A stretch of 64,000 nucleotides of DNA. Origin: Synaphobranchus kaupii. Lineage: Eukaryota; Chordata; Actinopteri; Anguilliformes; Synaphobranchidae. The position numbers and the translations under genes are program-made. Each line of letters opens with the position of its first letter. The first letter of the stretch is position 1. The notes below the pieces were generated by a model. It was given only the letters and a program-made list of their open reading frames with translations. It searched no databases and was not told the DNA's origin. Below, piece after piece: positions 35,452 through 46,069 of this stretch. The stretch is from the NCBI GenBank assembly GCA_029718625.1, contig CM056383.1, positions 72,075,495-72,139,494 of the forward strand, given 5' to 3'.

Positions 35452-36482
35452 ATGGGGAAGGTATGTGTCGTGGCAACTGCACCCGTTCTGTGTTCAACCG
35501 TACTTGTGAACGTCCATTTTCTAGCCTGCCGATTGGCCGTTTAGCCCTATTCTGCATCTGAGGCTCTCTGTGTGATGTGTATCTTGTGTCTCTCGGCCTT
35601 GTTCACATCCCAATGCTTTTATTCTCTCCACAGATCATCTTCTACGAGGACAGGAACTTCGGCGGTCGCCATCACGAGTGCATGAGCGACTGCGCTGATC
35701 TCCACTCCTACTTCAACCGCTGCCACTCCATCCGCGTGGAGAGCGGCTGCTTCATGATCTATGAGCGCCCCAACTACATGGGCCACCAGTACTTCCTGAG
35801 GAGGGGCGAGTACTCTGACTACACCCGCATGATGGGGATGACTGACTGCGTCAGGTCCTGCCGTATGATCCCCATGGTAAGAACATCTCACAAACGAGGA
35901 CCTGTGATTCACCTCACAACACATCGAAAGGCAAAACGGGTGTACCAAACCTTTGTCAGAACCAGTACTCTTGGCATGTCCAGTGGTGATTATCAAAAAT
36001 GTATTGACTCATTCTGTAAAACTTAAAATGAGCTTTGGTTTGATTCCAGTGCTTTGAATTGATGGAATGTTGATGCCAATTTTAAGCAAAAAAACATTCC
36101 CCCCCAAAAAAAAACCTATTCTTCAAAGGTTTTTAAGAGTCACTGATGGATAGAAGTCTCTGGTATCTCCCGGATCACCTGGAACAGTTTTCCTCTCCCT
36201 CTCCTGCAGCACCACGGATCCTACCGCATGAGGCTGTACGAGCGCTCGGACATGGGCCGTCAGATGATGGAGCTGATGGACGACTGCCCCAACGTCATGG
36301 ACCGCTTCCAAATGTCCGACATCCACTCCTGCAACGTGATGGACGGCCACTGGCTGATGTACGAGCAGGCCAACTACAGGGGGCGCCACTACTACCTGAG
36401 GCCCGGCGAGTACCGCCGCTACAGCGACTGGGGCGGCATGAGCCCGCGGATCGGCTCCATCAGGCGCATCATGGACCTCTAA
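35452..36482 (+). CDS. crygm: Gamma-M crystallin, copy 1
   Basis: Structural lens protein of two double-Greek-key domains. Exons: 35452-35460 (Met-Gly-Lys), 35634-35876 (243 nt, N-terminal domain) and 36210-36482 (273 nt, C-terminal domain), giving 174 residues. The exon layout is exactly that of vertebrate gamma-crystallins. The four Greek-key motifs start at [34 protein letters not shown] and [11 protein letters not shown]. About 20 of 174 residues are Met, a gamma-M hallmark, and Phe/Met replace both N-domain tryptophans. In motif 3 the invariant glycine is Arg (codon CGT, residue 101), where copy 3 has GGT. That glycine normally adopts a strained backbone conformation, so the change may destabilise the fold. 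PolyA signal at 36535. Exon 2 is nearly identical to copy 3 although the introns differ. Confidence 0.93.
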
Positions 36483-36591
36483 TGAAGGAAGGGTCCTCGT
36501 GAGGTTACTGCTGTATGCCCTGTTGCACACGTTGAATAAAATGGTGTCAGTCCTCAAGTGTTTTCCGTTCTGTTCTTGCTCTCTGCGCCTG

Positions 36592-36650
36592 GACGGGGCC
36601 CTGTACTGTGTGGGCGGGGCCCTGTACCATGTGGGCGGGGCCAGGGGGGT
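36592..36650. repeat. GC-rich tandem repeat (gtgggcggggccctgta)n downstream of copy 1
   Basis: Three units of 'ggggccctgtactgtgtggg' type. It contains GC-box-like GGGCGGGGCC but lies 3' of the gene. A second AATAAA follows at 36693. Confidence 0.75.
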
Positions 36651-36779
36651 CTGGCTAAGACTGCCTGACGTTCTAACTCTACTGAGAGAGTTGAATAAAG
36701 CAATGGAGGAACTGATATTCACCAGACAGGAGTCCCTCGTTCTCTTGTTCCGCTCTCGTTCCGAGGTCTCGGTTCATTA

Positions 36780-37186
36780 ATTTCACACACAAATATCTTT
36801 AAAAGGTGCTCTGTGATCTCCTTATACACACATTACAAGTCACCGCTTCTCTGGTTCGTCCTTCAAGACGGCTAACACTCGCCAAGTCATTAACTTCATC
36901 AGCTTAGTTCAATTAAAACTGTGTGTCACAGAATCAATTAAACAAAACATAAATCAATCGCTTGATTGTAGAGCCAGCATTAAAGTAAGCTCTTAAAGGA
37001 GAAAATAAAGTTATATATATATCCCAGCTGCTTTTTAATTAAATTAATTTATTTGATTACATGGTTTCTAATGTATTTTCATCAGTGTGCAATGTTAAGT
37101 AAAAGTCAAAATATTATTTAATTGTATTACTATCACATCACACTCTAGATAAATAAATAACTTGTTTCAGTATGCACATTACATAC
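36780..37186. other. AT-rich intergenic DNA, nothing recognised
   Basis: Between the crystallin 3' region and the DNA-transposon-like repeat; only short ORFs occur. Confidence 0.4.
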
Positions 37187-37664
37187 AAAATCCAATACCA
37201 AAAAAGTTGGGACAGTATGTAAAATGCACATAAAAGCAGAAAGCAGTGATTTGTAAATTCTCTTTTACATATATTTAATTGAAAACAATACAAAGAAAAG
37301 ATATTTAATGTTTTACCTTATCAACTTTAATTCCGAATTTGATGCGTGCAAAACGTTCCAAAAAAGTTGGGACAGGGACAAAAAAAAGACACCTGTTTGG
37401 AACATTCCACAGGTACACAGGTGATGCTATCATCACAGGGTATAAAAGGATATCAAAAGACTCTTGATATCTTATTTTCAGGTACAAGTGATACTATAAC
37501 CTAAAACGGATATGGAGAGGGCTTCGGCGTTCTTGGTTTTGTGTTTAAGTTGTAGGTGCTCTTTGGATTAAATCCGGGGTAGGATCCGTGATAATTAGAA
37601 AAAAATAGTAATCCAAGGCAACTCTACAAAATGAAAAAGCCTTTATTAAATGGCTCACATTATT

Positions 37665-37722
37665 TAGAATATTAAAAAACCAACATGTTTCGGCCTACAT
37701 AGGGCCTTCATCAGGGTATCTA
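37665..37722 (-). ncRNA. Hammerhead-ribozyme-like motif, left palindrome arm
   Basis: Mirror image of the motif at 38157-38214: on the minus strand CTGATGA is 37714-37708 and GAAAC is 37691-37687, with identical stem II and flanks. The two motifs are divergent copies within one palindrome. Confidence 0.5.
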
Positions 37723-38156
37723 GAACAAAGACCAAACACTGACTAATATGGGGAGTCCTGAGCTCTGGGAGAGTCTAATTGCAATGATAAACAGCTGGTG
37801 CTGAAAGAATGGAACAATATATAACTTTACCAGGAGGGGTCAGTAGAGATACATCTATTAGATAGATTATTATATAAAATGAATAAACAATATTACTTAC
37901 AAAATAATGCCTCAAACTAACACATAATGTATATATATATATATATAAACATTATGTGTTAGTTTGAGGCATTATTTAGTAAGTAATATTGTTTATTCAT
38001 TTTATATAATAATCTATCTAATAGATGTATCTCTACTGACCCCTCCTGGTAAAGTTATATATTGTTCCATTCTTTCAGCACCAGCTGTTTATCATTGCAA
38101 TTAGACTCTCCCAGAGCTCAGGACTCCCCATATTAGTCAGTGTTTGGTCTTTGTTC

Positions 38157-38214
38157 TAGATACCCTGATGAAGGCCCTATGTAGGCCGAAACATGTTGGT
38201 TTTTTAATATTCTA
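38157..38214 (+). ncRNA. Hammerhead-ribozyme-like motif, right palindrome arm
   Basis: Core CTGATGA (38165-38171), a GC-rich stem-loop II (aggccctatgtaggcc), then GAAAC (38188-38192) followed by ATGTTGGT. Candidate stem I pairs ACC (38162-38164) with GGT (38198-38200), and outer TAGA (38157-38160) with TCTA (38211-38214). AACATGTT after GAA is self-complementary, as in dimer-type hammerheads with minimal stem III; cleavage would follow ...GUU. One extra A separates CUGAUGA from stem II compared with the canonical core, so activity is uncertain. Confidence 0.5.
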
Positions 38215-38487
38215 AATAATGTGAGCCATTTAATAAAGGCTTTTTAATTTTGTAGAGTTGCCTTGGATTACTATTTTTTTCTAATGATACTATAACCTCT
38301 CTGCATTTGAATGGATCTCTATGGGAATTGAGGGGTGCGACTAAATTAAGCTGTAAATTACACAGGAATAGTATGAAACCCATGGTTGGCTAAAATGGCT
38401 CTAAGTCATCAAAGGTCTGACGTATCAAACGAGCCTCAAACCATCACTCTGCTGCCAGATATGCAGTAGATATGGATGGATCACTTT

Positions 38488-38558
38488 AAGGGTTGTTTCT
38501 CCTGACTCTTTTTCCTATTGAACTCTATGAAAAAATAAGTCAGGAGAAACAACCCTGC
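38488..38558. repeat. Small hairpin with 19-bp arms
   Basis: 'agggttgtttctcctgact' and its exact reverse complement 'agtcaggagaaacaaccct' are separated by about 30 bp. It lies inside the transposon-like element and is absent from the copies at 14.7 and 17.4 kb. Confidence 0.85.
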
Positions 38559-38934
38559 ATGTTTTACATTAAATATATGTGAAAGAGAATTTACAAATCA
38601 CTGCTTTCTGCTTTTATATGCATTTTACATACTGTTCCAACATTTTTGGGATTGGGGTTTGTACATAACTATATTAGCTGAGGTCTTATATATGCCCCTA
38701 AGGTAGTTCAATGTGAAAATAACACCAAATAAGCTTGTTTTGTTTAATGAAACAAGTTTTGGCAAAACTAGTTTCAGAAAATAATTACAGATAACATTGA
38801 AATTCAGATTTATTTAATGTTTCATAGAAATCATTCTCATGCTGTAGTTTATATGTCAATGTAAATACAAATTCTAGATCAGACCTTTTGGTCCTATAGA
38901 AATGAAATATGTTAAATGTTTCTCATTGCTACAT

Positions 38935-39380
38935 ACACTACATGGCCAAAAGTATATGGACGCCCGTTCGTTCAACATCTCATTCCAAAATCATGGGCGT
39001 TAATATGGAGTTGGTCCCCACCCTTTGCTGCTATAACAACCTCCATCCTTCTGGCAATGCTTTGCATTAGATGTTTGGTCATTGCTGCAGGGATTTCCTC
39101 CCATTCAGCCACAAGAGCATTAGTAAGGTCAGGTGAGCACTGATGGTGGACTTCCAATTGATACCAAAGGTGTTTGATGGGGTTGATGTCAGAGCTCTGT
39201 GCAGGCCAGTCAAGTTCTTCCACACTGATCTCAACAAATCATTTCTGCATGGACCTCGCCTTGGGGACGGGGCCATTGTGGACGGGGCCATTGTGGACGG
39301 GGCCATTGTCATGCCAAAGCAAGAAAGGACCTTCCCCAAAACTGTTCCCACAAAGTAGTGTACCATGGTCACACCAGTCT
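38935..39380 (-). mobile_element. Tc1-like transposon relic: terminal repeat and transposase C-terminus
   Basis: It starts with the Tc1-type terminus 'tacactacatggccaaaagt'. The minus strand 39223-38972 encodes ELDWPAQSSDINPIKHLWYQ, LTNALVAEWEEIPAAM and VVIAAKGG, the conserved end of Tc1-like transposases, including the region of the third catalytic residue. The 5' part is missing and a three-copy 15-bp repeat (gacggggccattgtg, 39275-39320) follows. Confidence 0.85.
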
Positions 39381-39436
39381 GCCATTGATCTCAGACCAAT
39401 AGTCGAATAAAATATCCATTCCTCATAACCAGACTT

Positions 39437-40612
39437 ATGCTACTGGCAGATGTGTGTGCCTCTACCCCACAGGTTAACGAGAGGATATCTGCTTGTCTGA
39501 CTGACATCTCTGAGTGGATGGCTACCCATCACCTGAAGCTCAACCTTGACAAGACAGAGCTCCTCTTCATGCCGTACAAGACCTCCCCACTACATGACCT
39601 CTCCATCACCGTTGATGGGACCGTGGTGGCTGCCTCCCGCTCTGCAAGGAACCTGGGGGTGGTCCTGGACGACCGGCTGGACTTCAAAGAGCACATCAGG
39701 GCGACGGCACGGTCCTGCAGGTTCCTCCTGTACAACATTCGACCGTACCTGACCACCTACTCCACCCAGCTTCTTGTCCAGACCATGGTCACCTCACGCC
39801 TGGACTACTGCAACTCCCTGCTCGCAAGCCTACCGGCCTGCGCCATTCTGCCTCTTCAACTGATCCAGAATGCAGCTGCCCGGCTTGTGTTCAACCTCCC
39901 GAAATTTTCCCACGTAACCCCCCTGCTGAGGTCTCTCCACTGGCTGCCAGTTGCAGCCAGGATTAGGTTCAAAGTTCTGACCCTGGCCTACACTGCAGCC
40001 AATAGGACAGGCCCCGCCTACCTGCAGGACTTAATCCAGAACTATGTTCCTGCTCGACCACTTCGCTCTTCTACAGCAGGGCGACTGGCACTTCCCCCCC
40101 TCCGTGTCAAAGGCTCTCGCTTGTCCCGACTGCGGAGTTTTTCCACATTAGCACCTCAGTGGTGGAATGAACTTCCCATTCCCCTACGTTCTACTCCAAC
40201 CCTGCCTGCATTCCGTCGAGGCCTGAAGACACACCTCTTCAGACTCCACCTTGACTGATATCCTCTCCTAGGAATATCAGTTCCCTGTTCCCTGTGTTTT
40301 CCTGTCTGTTTATTATAGTATATAATAGTATTTGGAATGGTTTATAATAGCATAGTTTATAATAGTATTTGGAATGGTTTATAATATAGTTTATAATAGT
40401 ATTTGGAATGAAAGTGTGGTGTTGCTGATTTGCCCACAGCTTACTGTGAACTACATTCAACGTTCATTGCTAGGGATAGCTGCTACATTATGCAAAGGAT
40501 GTGCTTTGCCTTGTCTGTTCTGTAATGATGATGATGTCTCTGTACGCACTTACTGTACGTCGCTTTGGATAAAAGCGTCTGCTAAATAAATGTAATGTAA
40601 ATGTAAATGTGT
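39437..40612 (+). mobile_element. Non-LTR retrotransposon (LINE) 3' end: reverse-transcriptase C-terminus and 3' tail
   Basis: Open frame 39437-40258 (273 aa) with WMATHHLKLNLDKTELLF, RNLGVVLDDRLDFKEHI, TSRLDYCNSLLASLP and SLHWLPVAARIRFKVLTLAY, typical of the thumb and C-terminal part of fish LINE ORF2 proteins. The 5' portion (endonuclease, RT core) is absent, a usual 5' truncation. The 3' UTR has a short repeat ('tttataatagtatttggaat') and ends in 'cgctttggataaaagcgtct' plus (GTAAAT)n-like repeats. The SINEs in this window share that tail. Not expressed as a host gene. Confidence 0.88.
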
Positions 40613-40663
40613 GATCTGGGAACCCCTCTGTGAAAGGAACCCCTAAATGGGACTCAACATATT

Positions 40664-41163
40664 AATAGCTTGCATTTGCGTAGCGCATTTCTCAAACTCA
40701 AATCACTTTATACTGATGAGGAGGAAACTCCACCAATGTGTAGCACCCACGTGGGTGATGCAAGGCGGCCATTTTGTACCAGAACGCTCACCACACATCA
40801 GCTGAGGTGGAGAAGGAGAGAACCATTTTTAGCCAATTAAACTGCCAGATTGAGAACCAAATTGGGAATTTAGCCAGGACACCAGGGAACCCCCTACTCT
40901 TTGCAACGAGTGTCATGGGATCTTTAATGACCCCAGTAAGACAGGTCCTCAGTTTAACATCTCAACCGAAAGACGGTGTCACCTACAGCACGGTCACTGC
41001 ACTGGGGAATATTTCACTCGAGGATAGATCACCCTACTGGCCCACTAACACCACTTCCAGCAGCAACTTAGATTTCCTGGGTACTTTCCCATCCAAGTAC
41101 TAACCAAGCCCACACCTGCTTAGCTTCTGCCATTCAGCAGGAGCAGAGTACATGGTAGTATGT
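40664..41163 (-). mobile_element. 5S-rRNA-derived SINE3, copy 1 (minus strand)
   Basis: On the minus strand the head reads 'catactaccatgtactctgc' then 'gaagctaagcaggtgtgggc' and 'gttagtacttggatggg', which follows 5S rRNA. The body and the LINE-derived tail match the copy at 60079-60631. The open frame at 40774-41103 is incidental. Confidence 0.88.
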
Positions 41164-41482
41164 CAGTTGGAAACCATATTATAGCCACTATTCCCTGGTG
41201 CAAAACCACTCTAAGGGCAGCGCGGTGAGCTTTCACGTCTCCCATTGTCCTCCTTCCAGGCCCAGGAACATGAATTCTCCCTGGACACAAAAGCTTGTTT
41301 CTATTACGTCAGGATTTAATCTAGATTTATCCTGACAAATGAATGCAAGTCAGGTTTTTTTTTACAGCACTATTTGCTTGATTTCAGCGATCACCAATAC
41401 TAATTTGCCAAACTATGTTTGTGAACAAAAAAGTGTTTTGTCTTTGTTAGTCAAATGACTGAATCCAGGCCTTGCTCTACAG

Positions 41483-41688
41483 CAGGGGTAGGGAACCCTG
41501 GTCCTGGAGAGCCGCAGGGTCTGCTGGTTTTTGTTTTCACCTTAAATACAGCAACTACTTAAACCAAAGAAACCAGGTGAGGTGAGTTAACTGTGTAATC
41601 AACTGCTTTAATTGATCAATTAAGTGGGGAGTAACAACTAAAGCCAGCAGATCCTGCGGCTCTCCAGGACCAGGGTTCCCTACCCCTG
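41483..41688. mobile_element. 206-bp hAT-type MITE with perfect 8-bp target-site duplication
   Basis: The ends 'caggggtagggaaccctggt' are inverted, extending about 45 bp ('cctggagagccgcagg'). CTCTACAG flanks it at 41475-41482 and 41689-41696. Confidence 0.92.
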
Positions 41689-41699
41689 CTCTACAGTCT

Positions 41700-43050
41700 C
41701 CGACTGTATCTGAGAACAATATTTGAAATTCATGAGCAAAGGTGTATAAGCAAGCATGCTCCAAAGAAGTACTGCAGTACAGATTGTTTGACTGCATAAT
41801 AGCCATGAAAGCAAGGAGTTCATTGGTTTCCAATGTTGCAAGTCTCAGATCTGTTGAGTCTTGAGTGTTGGTGCTCCATATATTGGGCAATGCAAATTAG
41901 TGCTGTGTGATAAAAAAAAAACTCTTAAATCCAAATTCTAAAAACATCATTCCTATGATTATGATTATTGTTACAATTGTGATTATAAAAATAGTTGGCA
42001 TTATAACTAATAATTATATTTTTACCTTTCAGTGATTTCAAAGCACTTTATTGTTTGAGTAGGAACTCGCCTGAACAATCACTAGTATAATTTTTAAAAT
42101 GAGTGCTGATAGTGTGCTAAACGCCTACATCGAAATACACAGTTTGAAGGCTAACGAAAAGATGTGGTTAACAAAAACCTTTCAGGTTGAAACAGTGAAA
42201 CAGTTTGTGAGCAGTACATTCTATTCTTAGTTCAGAGCTAATTTCATATAAAAAATGTCCTGGAATATGATTTTCTCAGGACTGCCCCATATTTAAATAC
42301 CACTGGAAAATATAACCCAAACATGGCACTTTATCAATAACCATATCTACAATCAAAACATAGCACTGTATCAATATCTATCTCTCCAAGGTTGGAGCTT
42401 TTATTCAGTACTAAAAAGGACTGCATGAGTGACCTTAGATGCCCTGCAGTTCTGACTCCCTGACAAAGAGAGTATGAATAGACATCCTATATCAATTGAA
42501 TTTACTGGTTTCAAAGGCATGCCATATTGCAAAATAAAAGAAATCCACCTCAATGAGTAATGTGAAATTATTGCCACGACAAAAGCAAGAAGTGGAAAAC
42601 ATAAAGTGCCATGTTATTACCATAATTAAGTATGACTGCAAACCTACACACAGATTTAATAGTCAGCAATGGTAAGAATAGAATAATTGTTTATCCAAAG
42701 AAATATCAAATAATTACAATCGCCGTTCCCACTATGACACAGTTTACAAAATTAAATATAGGAAACGCTCCTGCTCCCCAATAAGCTTGTGTATTGCCGG
42801 GGATCTTGCAGTTGTGCGTCTTTGTTGTGGGAAAAACTGCCTGTGCACCGAAGGCTTTGTGTTAATGATGGGGAAACACAAAGCATCTCCATTACCCTGG
42901 CCACGGTCCTGAGAAACAAAGAGCCCAGAACATTTCTCTTTCTTCTTTGTGTGTTTTAATTATCTTTTATTTTGGATTACACTATCACACGAGGGTAAAG
43001 AATTCCAGGGAATTAGAATATGAATGGCGTGTGCACACTCTGCAGTTCAC
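41700..43050. other. Intergenic AT-rich DNA upstream of crygm copy 2
   Basis: No exon or known repeat recognised; may contain distal regulatory sequence. Confidence 0.4.
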
Positions 43051-43056
43051 GTCGAG

Positions 43057-43064
43057 TATATATA
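43057..43064 (+). promoter_or_regulatory. TATA box of crygm copy 2
   Basis: TATATATA lies 86 bp upstream of the ATG; the leader would be about 55 nt. Confidence 0.7.
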
Positions 43065-43142
43065 CACCACAAGTGGAGCTCTCAATGCAGAGGATCAAAG
43101 GCATACCAGCAAGGCTCATCCACCCAATCCAACTAAGCAAAA

Positions 43143-45801
43143 ATGGGAAAGGTAAAGTCATACTAAACGGACAAATATCTGTACTGGTCTGTGAGTAGCG
43201 ATACAAAAATAACAGCAACTATATAATTACTAACATACCTGCCACAATGTTTATTATGCTGTTAATATATATTTGATGTATTTATATTAATTCAGGACTG
43301 AAGTATTACCCTACTTTATATGTTTTTAAAGTTTTTAAATTTAAAAAAAAAATATGGTCAGTATTACTGTTATTACTATGATTGGACAATTGTTACAATT
43401 GTGATTATACAAATAATTGCCATTATAACTATAATAATTACAGATCTTTTCAACCTTAAATGATTTCAACGCACTTTTTAGCTGGAGTAGTAACTCACCC
43501 GGACAATAGCAGTGTAGCTATTTTACACGTTTTCAGTTGAGGTCAAGAGGCTCGGATATGCAGCCAAGATGAAATGGGATTGGGTGGAATGATTCAGTCA
43601 GATGTGGAATTATGACATCGCCCAGGGAAAATGGCCATACTATGTTTGAACTGCCGTGGATGTGCTGTTGTTTAGTCATTTCGTTCTTTTCTCTATTGAC
43701 ACTTAACTCCTCGGTGGCTACCAACATTTTGTAACATCTGGGTTACTGTTTCCCCCCACCACCAGATCATCTTCTACGAGGACAGGAACTTCGGCGGTCG
43801 GCACCACGAGTGCATGAGCGACTCCTCCGACCTAAGCTCCTACTTCAGCCGCTGCAACTCCATCCGCGTGGAGAGCGGCTGCTTCATGATCTACGAGCGC
43901 CCCAACTACATGGGGCACCAGTACTTCCTGAACCGTGGGGAGTATCCCGACTACCACCGTTGGATGGGAATGAGCGAGAACATCTGCTCCTGCCGCATGA
44001 TCCCCATGGTAAAACGCAACCTGGATTTACAATGCAGTTCGCTATTCTGAGCACGTTGGATAATGTTGCTAAATTTTAAAAAAGATATTATTTTTATCAG
44101 TCTCAGTACTTAACTCCCCAATTTGGAATATTCAGTTGCAATGGTAAGCTTGTTCCATTACTCAGTCACTTGAAGAGTGTTTTTCCAAACCTCACTCAGC
44201 CTATTTTAACCAATTTTGAGAAAATCAGCATTTTTGTTTATTTTTATTTTTGTTGAAAAATCACAAGAATCCCTAAGAATAATAGTGTAAAAGTAAAACT
44301 ATCTATCAGAAAAATTATACTCACCTTGAAAAAAATATGGTTAATCAAAACTGAACTCAGTGAGCTTTGGAAAAACACTCTTCACTTAATTTGTGATGGC
44401 AAAGACAAGCACATGCATCCCCTAAAACCTCCTCTCCACACAGCAAAAATGGCGGTGTACATTTAACACCCTAGGGTGTTAAATATAAACCAGCAGTGTT
44501 AGATTTACACTGCCATTTTTGCTGTGCAACAGCCATGTCTCAGTCTGCGACCAGTAGCTGTTCTGCGCATCCTATTCGCTGGAAGACTGTACATCATGTG
44601 TGGCTGGAGCAGGCAAAATAACATCCAGTCCAATAAATGGCTGCATTTTAATTTGCTGCATTATCATTGAATACAGTACAGCAGCCATTCCAGAACTCAG
44701 TCCTGGGGATTCACTGTGTGTGCTGATTTTTTGCTAAATCCGATCTCTTAATTTTAATAAGGTGGCTGGAACACCGTGTTTAAGGTCTACCCTCTTTTTT
44801 TCTCTCAAACTGACAATTTAACACAATAACCGGTTTTGACCAGTTACCATTCGCCCAGTCACTGAACTCTATATTTTCGAAGAGTTCTACTGATTTTACC
44901 TGCCAGTCTATAACCGACTCAAAAAATTTAACCTCTTTCTCAAGGAATAGTTCCTTATACAGCACAGGGCAGAAAATGATTAGTTGATCTGGTAATGAGT
45001 AAATCATTAGTTGATCTGGTTAAAAGCCTTGTGTTGTGATATAAGGTACGTTAGTTTTTCACTGCAGTCATATTTAGCCATAAAGCATAAATAATAAATT
45101 TGGCCTTAAGCATAAATAATAGGTTATAATTATGATTAGAAATGAAAGCCTGCATACACACTGTGTCCACAGAATTAAGTTTCAGAACGTACAGTATAAG
45201 GATAGCGGAGGTGGAAATCCAGGGGACATAAAGTAAAAGTCCTCCCTAGGATTTTGCTCCAATCACCTGGATCTGCTAATTAACATAATTCTTCAGCAAG
45301 GAGGTAGAACTAATTAGTGAAATCAGCTGGCTGAGTCTATGGGTGGAAGAAAAACATGGTAGGACTTTTACTTTATGCCCCCTGGATTTCCACCTCTGAA
45401 GGATAGATAAAATAACAAAAAGCAAAAAAAAAAGAAATCAGGTTCAAGCTAATTTGACAGGTCTCTCCACTTAACTGTGATGTAAAAGATGGTAACGTTT
45501 AATTGGCTCTCCTCCCCATTTGAAGCAGTCACAAGGATCCTACAGAATGCGCTTCTACGAGAGGATGGAGTTTGGCGGTCAGATGATGGAGCTGATGGAC
45601 GACTGCCCCAACATGATGGACCGTTTCCACTTCTCAGAAATCCACTCCTGCAACGTGATGGACGGAAACTGGCTGTTCTACGACCAGCCCAACTACAAGG
45701 GCCATATGTACTACCTGAGGGCCGGAGAGTACCGGAGATTCAGCGACTGGGGCGGGATGAGTGCACGTGTGGGCTCCATCAGACGCATCATGGCTAACTA
45801 A
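43143..45801 (+). CDS. crygm: Gamma-M crystallin, copy 2
   Basis: Exons: 43143-43151 (Met-Gly-Lys), 43766-44008 (243 nt) and 45529-45801 (273 nt), giving 174 residues. The introns are the longest in the cluster (614 and 1,520 bp), and intron 2 holds two MITEs. Greek-key starts are [34 protein letters not shown] and [11 protein letters not shown]; all invariant glycines are kept. It is diverged from copies 1 and 3 (for example [13 protein letters not shown] and [12 protein letters not shown]). It retains one N-domain Trp (RWMGM) where copies 1, 3 and 5 have Met, plus both C-domain tryptophans (NWLFY, DWGGM). A polyA signal AATAAA at 46020 and an AATAAA-like site about 40 bp later follow. It is a gamma-M crystallin rather than beta, because there are no domain extensions and the domains are joined directly across exons 2/3. 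Confidence 0.93.
44439..44526. mobile_element. Tiny palindromic MITE in crygm copy-2 intron 2
   Basis: The ends 'cacagcaaaaatggc' and 'gccatttttgctgtg' are inverted, and an inner palindrome 'atttaacaccctagggtgtt' sits between. 88 bp in total. Confidence 0.8.
45206..45398. mobile_element. hAT-type MITE in crygm copy-2 intron 2
   Basis: The ends 'cggaggtggaaatccagggg' and 'cccctggatttccacctctg' are inverted. The 8-bp repeat AAGGATAG flanks it at 45198-45205 and 45399-45406. It is homologous to the nested element at 25838-26280. Confidence 0.9.
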
Positions 45802-46069
45802 ACGGCGTCCTCTTCACCCCCAAAACCTTCTTCTCAGCTCCCATTGGGCGTTCCTACGCTGCTGTAACTCTGGGCGGACTTTCCTTTAAAGACTGATAAC
45901 GGGAAAAACCACAAATCGATCTGTGGTCTGATCTACATAAGAAACCATTGGAGAAAAAAAGATGCGAAATTCAAAAATGCAAACCGCAACAAATGTGACA
46001 GAAACGGAGAACGAAGCTTAATAAATTCCTGCAATATAAATATGCATTAGTTGATTCTGGAAATAAAGA

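Larger units (their letters stand above)
37503..38284. mobile_element. Palindromic insertion: two 336-bp arms, 18-bp TA spacer, 14-bp target-site duplication
   Basis: The left arm 37595-37930 and right arm 37949-38284 are reverse complements with only two mismatches seen by eye. The spacer 37931-37948 is (AT)n. A 92-bp non-palindromic segment (37503-37594) precedes the left arm. TGATACTATAACCT occurs at 37489-37502 and 38285-38298, and removing the insert restores the host repeat seen at 15.2 kb. Each arm holds a hammerhead-like core. Duplication length and ribozyme suggest a retroelement such as a Penelope-like element; there is no reverse-transcriptase ORF. Confidence 0.85.
37187..38668. 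mobile_element. 'TTGGGACAG' DNA-transposon-like element, copy 3, with ~100-bp terminal inverted repeats
   Basis: The left end ('gttgggacagtatgtaaaat', 'gcagaaagcagtgatttgta') is inverted at the right end ('tacaaatcactgctttctgc', 'attttacatactgttccaac'), homologous over about 100 bp. The interior repeats blocks from 14731-15430. A ~780-bp foreign insertion (37503-38284) splits it, leaving an original size near 690 bp. There is no transposase ORF. Confidence 0.75.
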
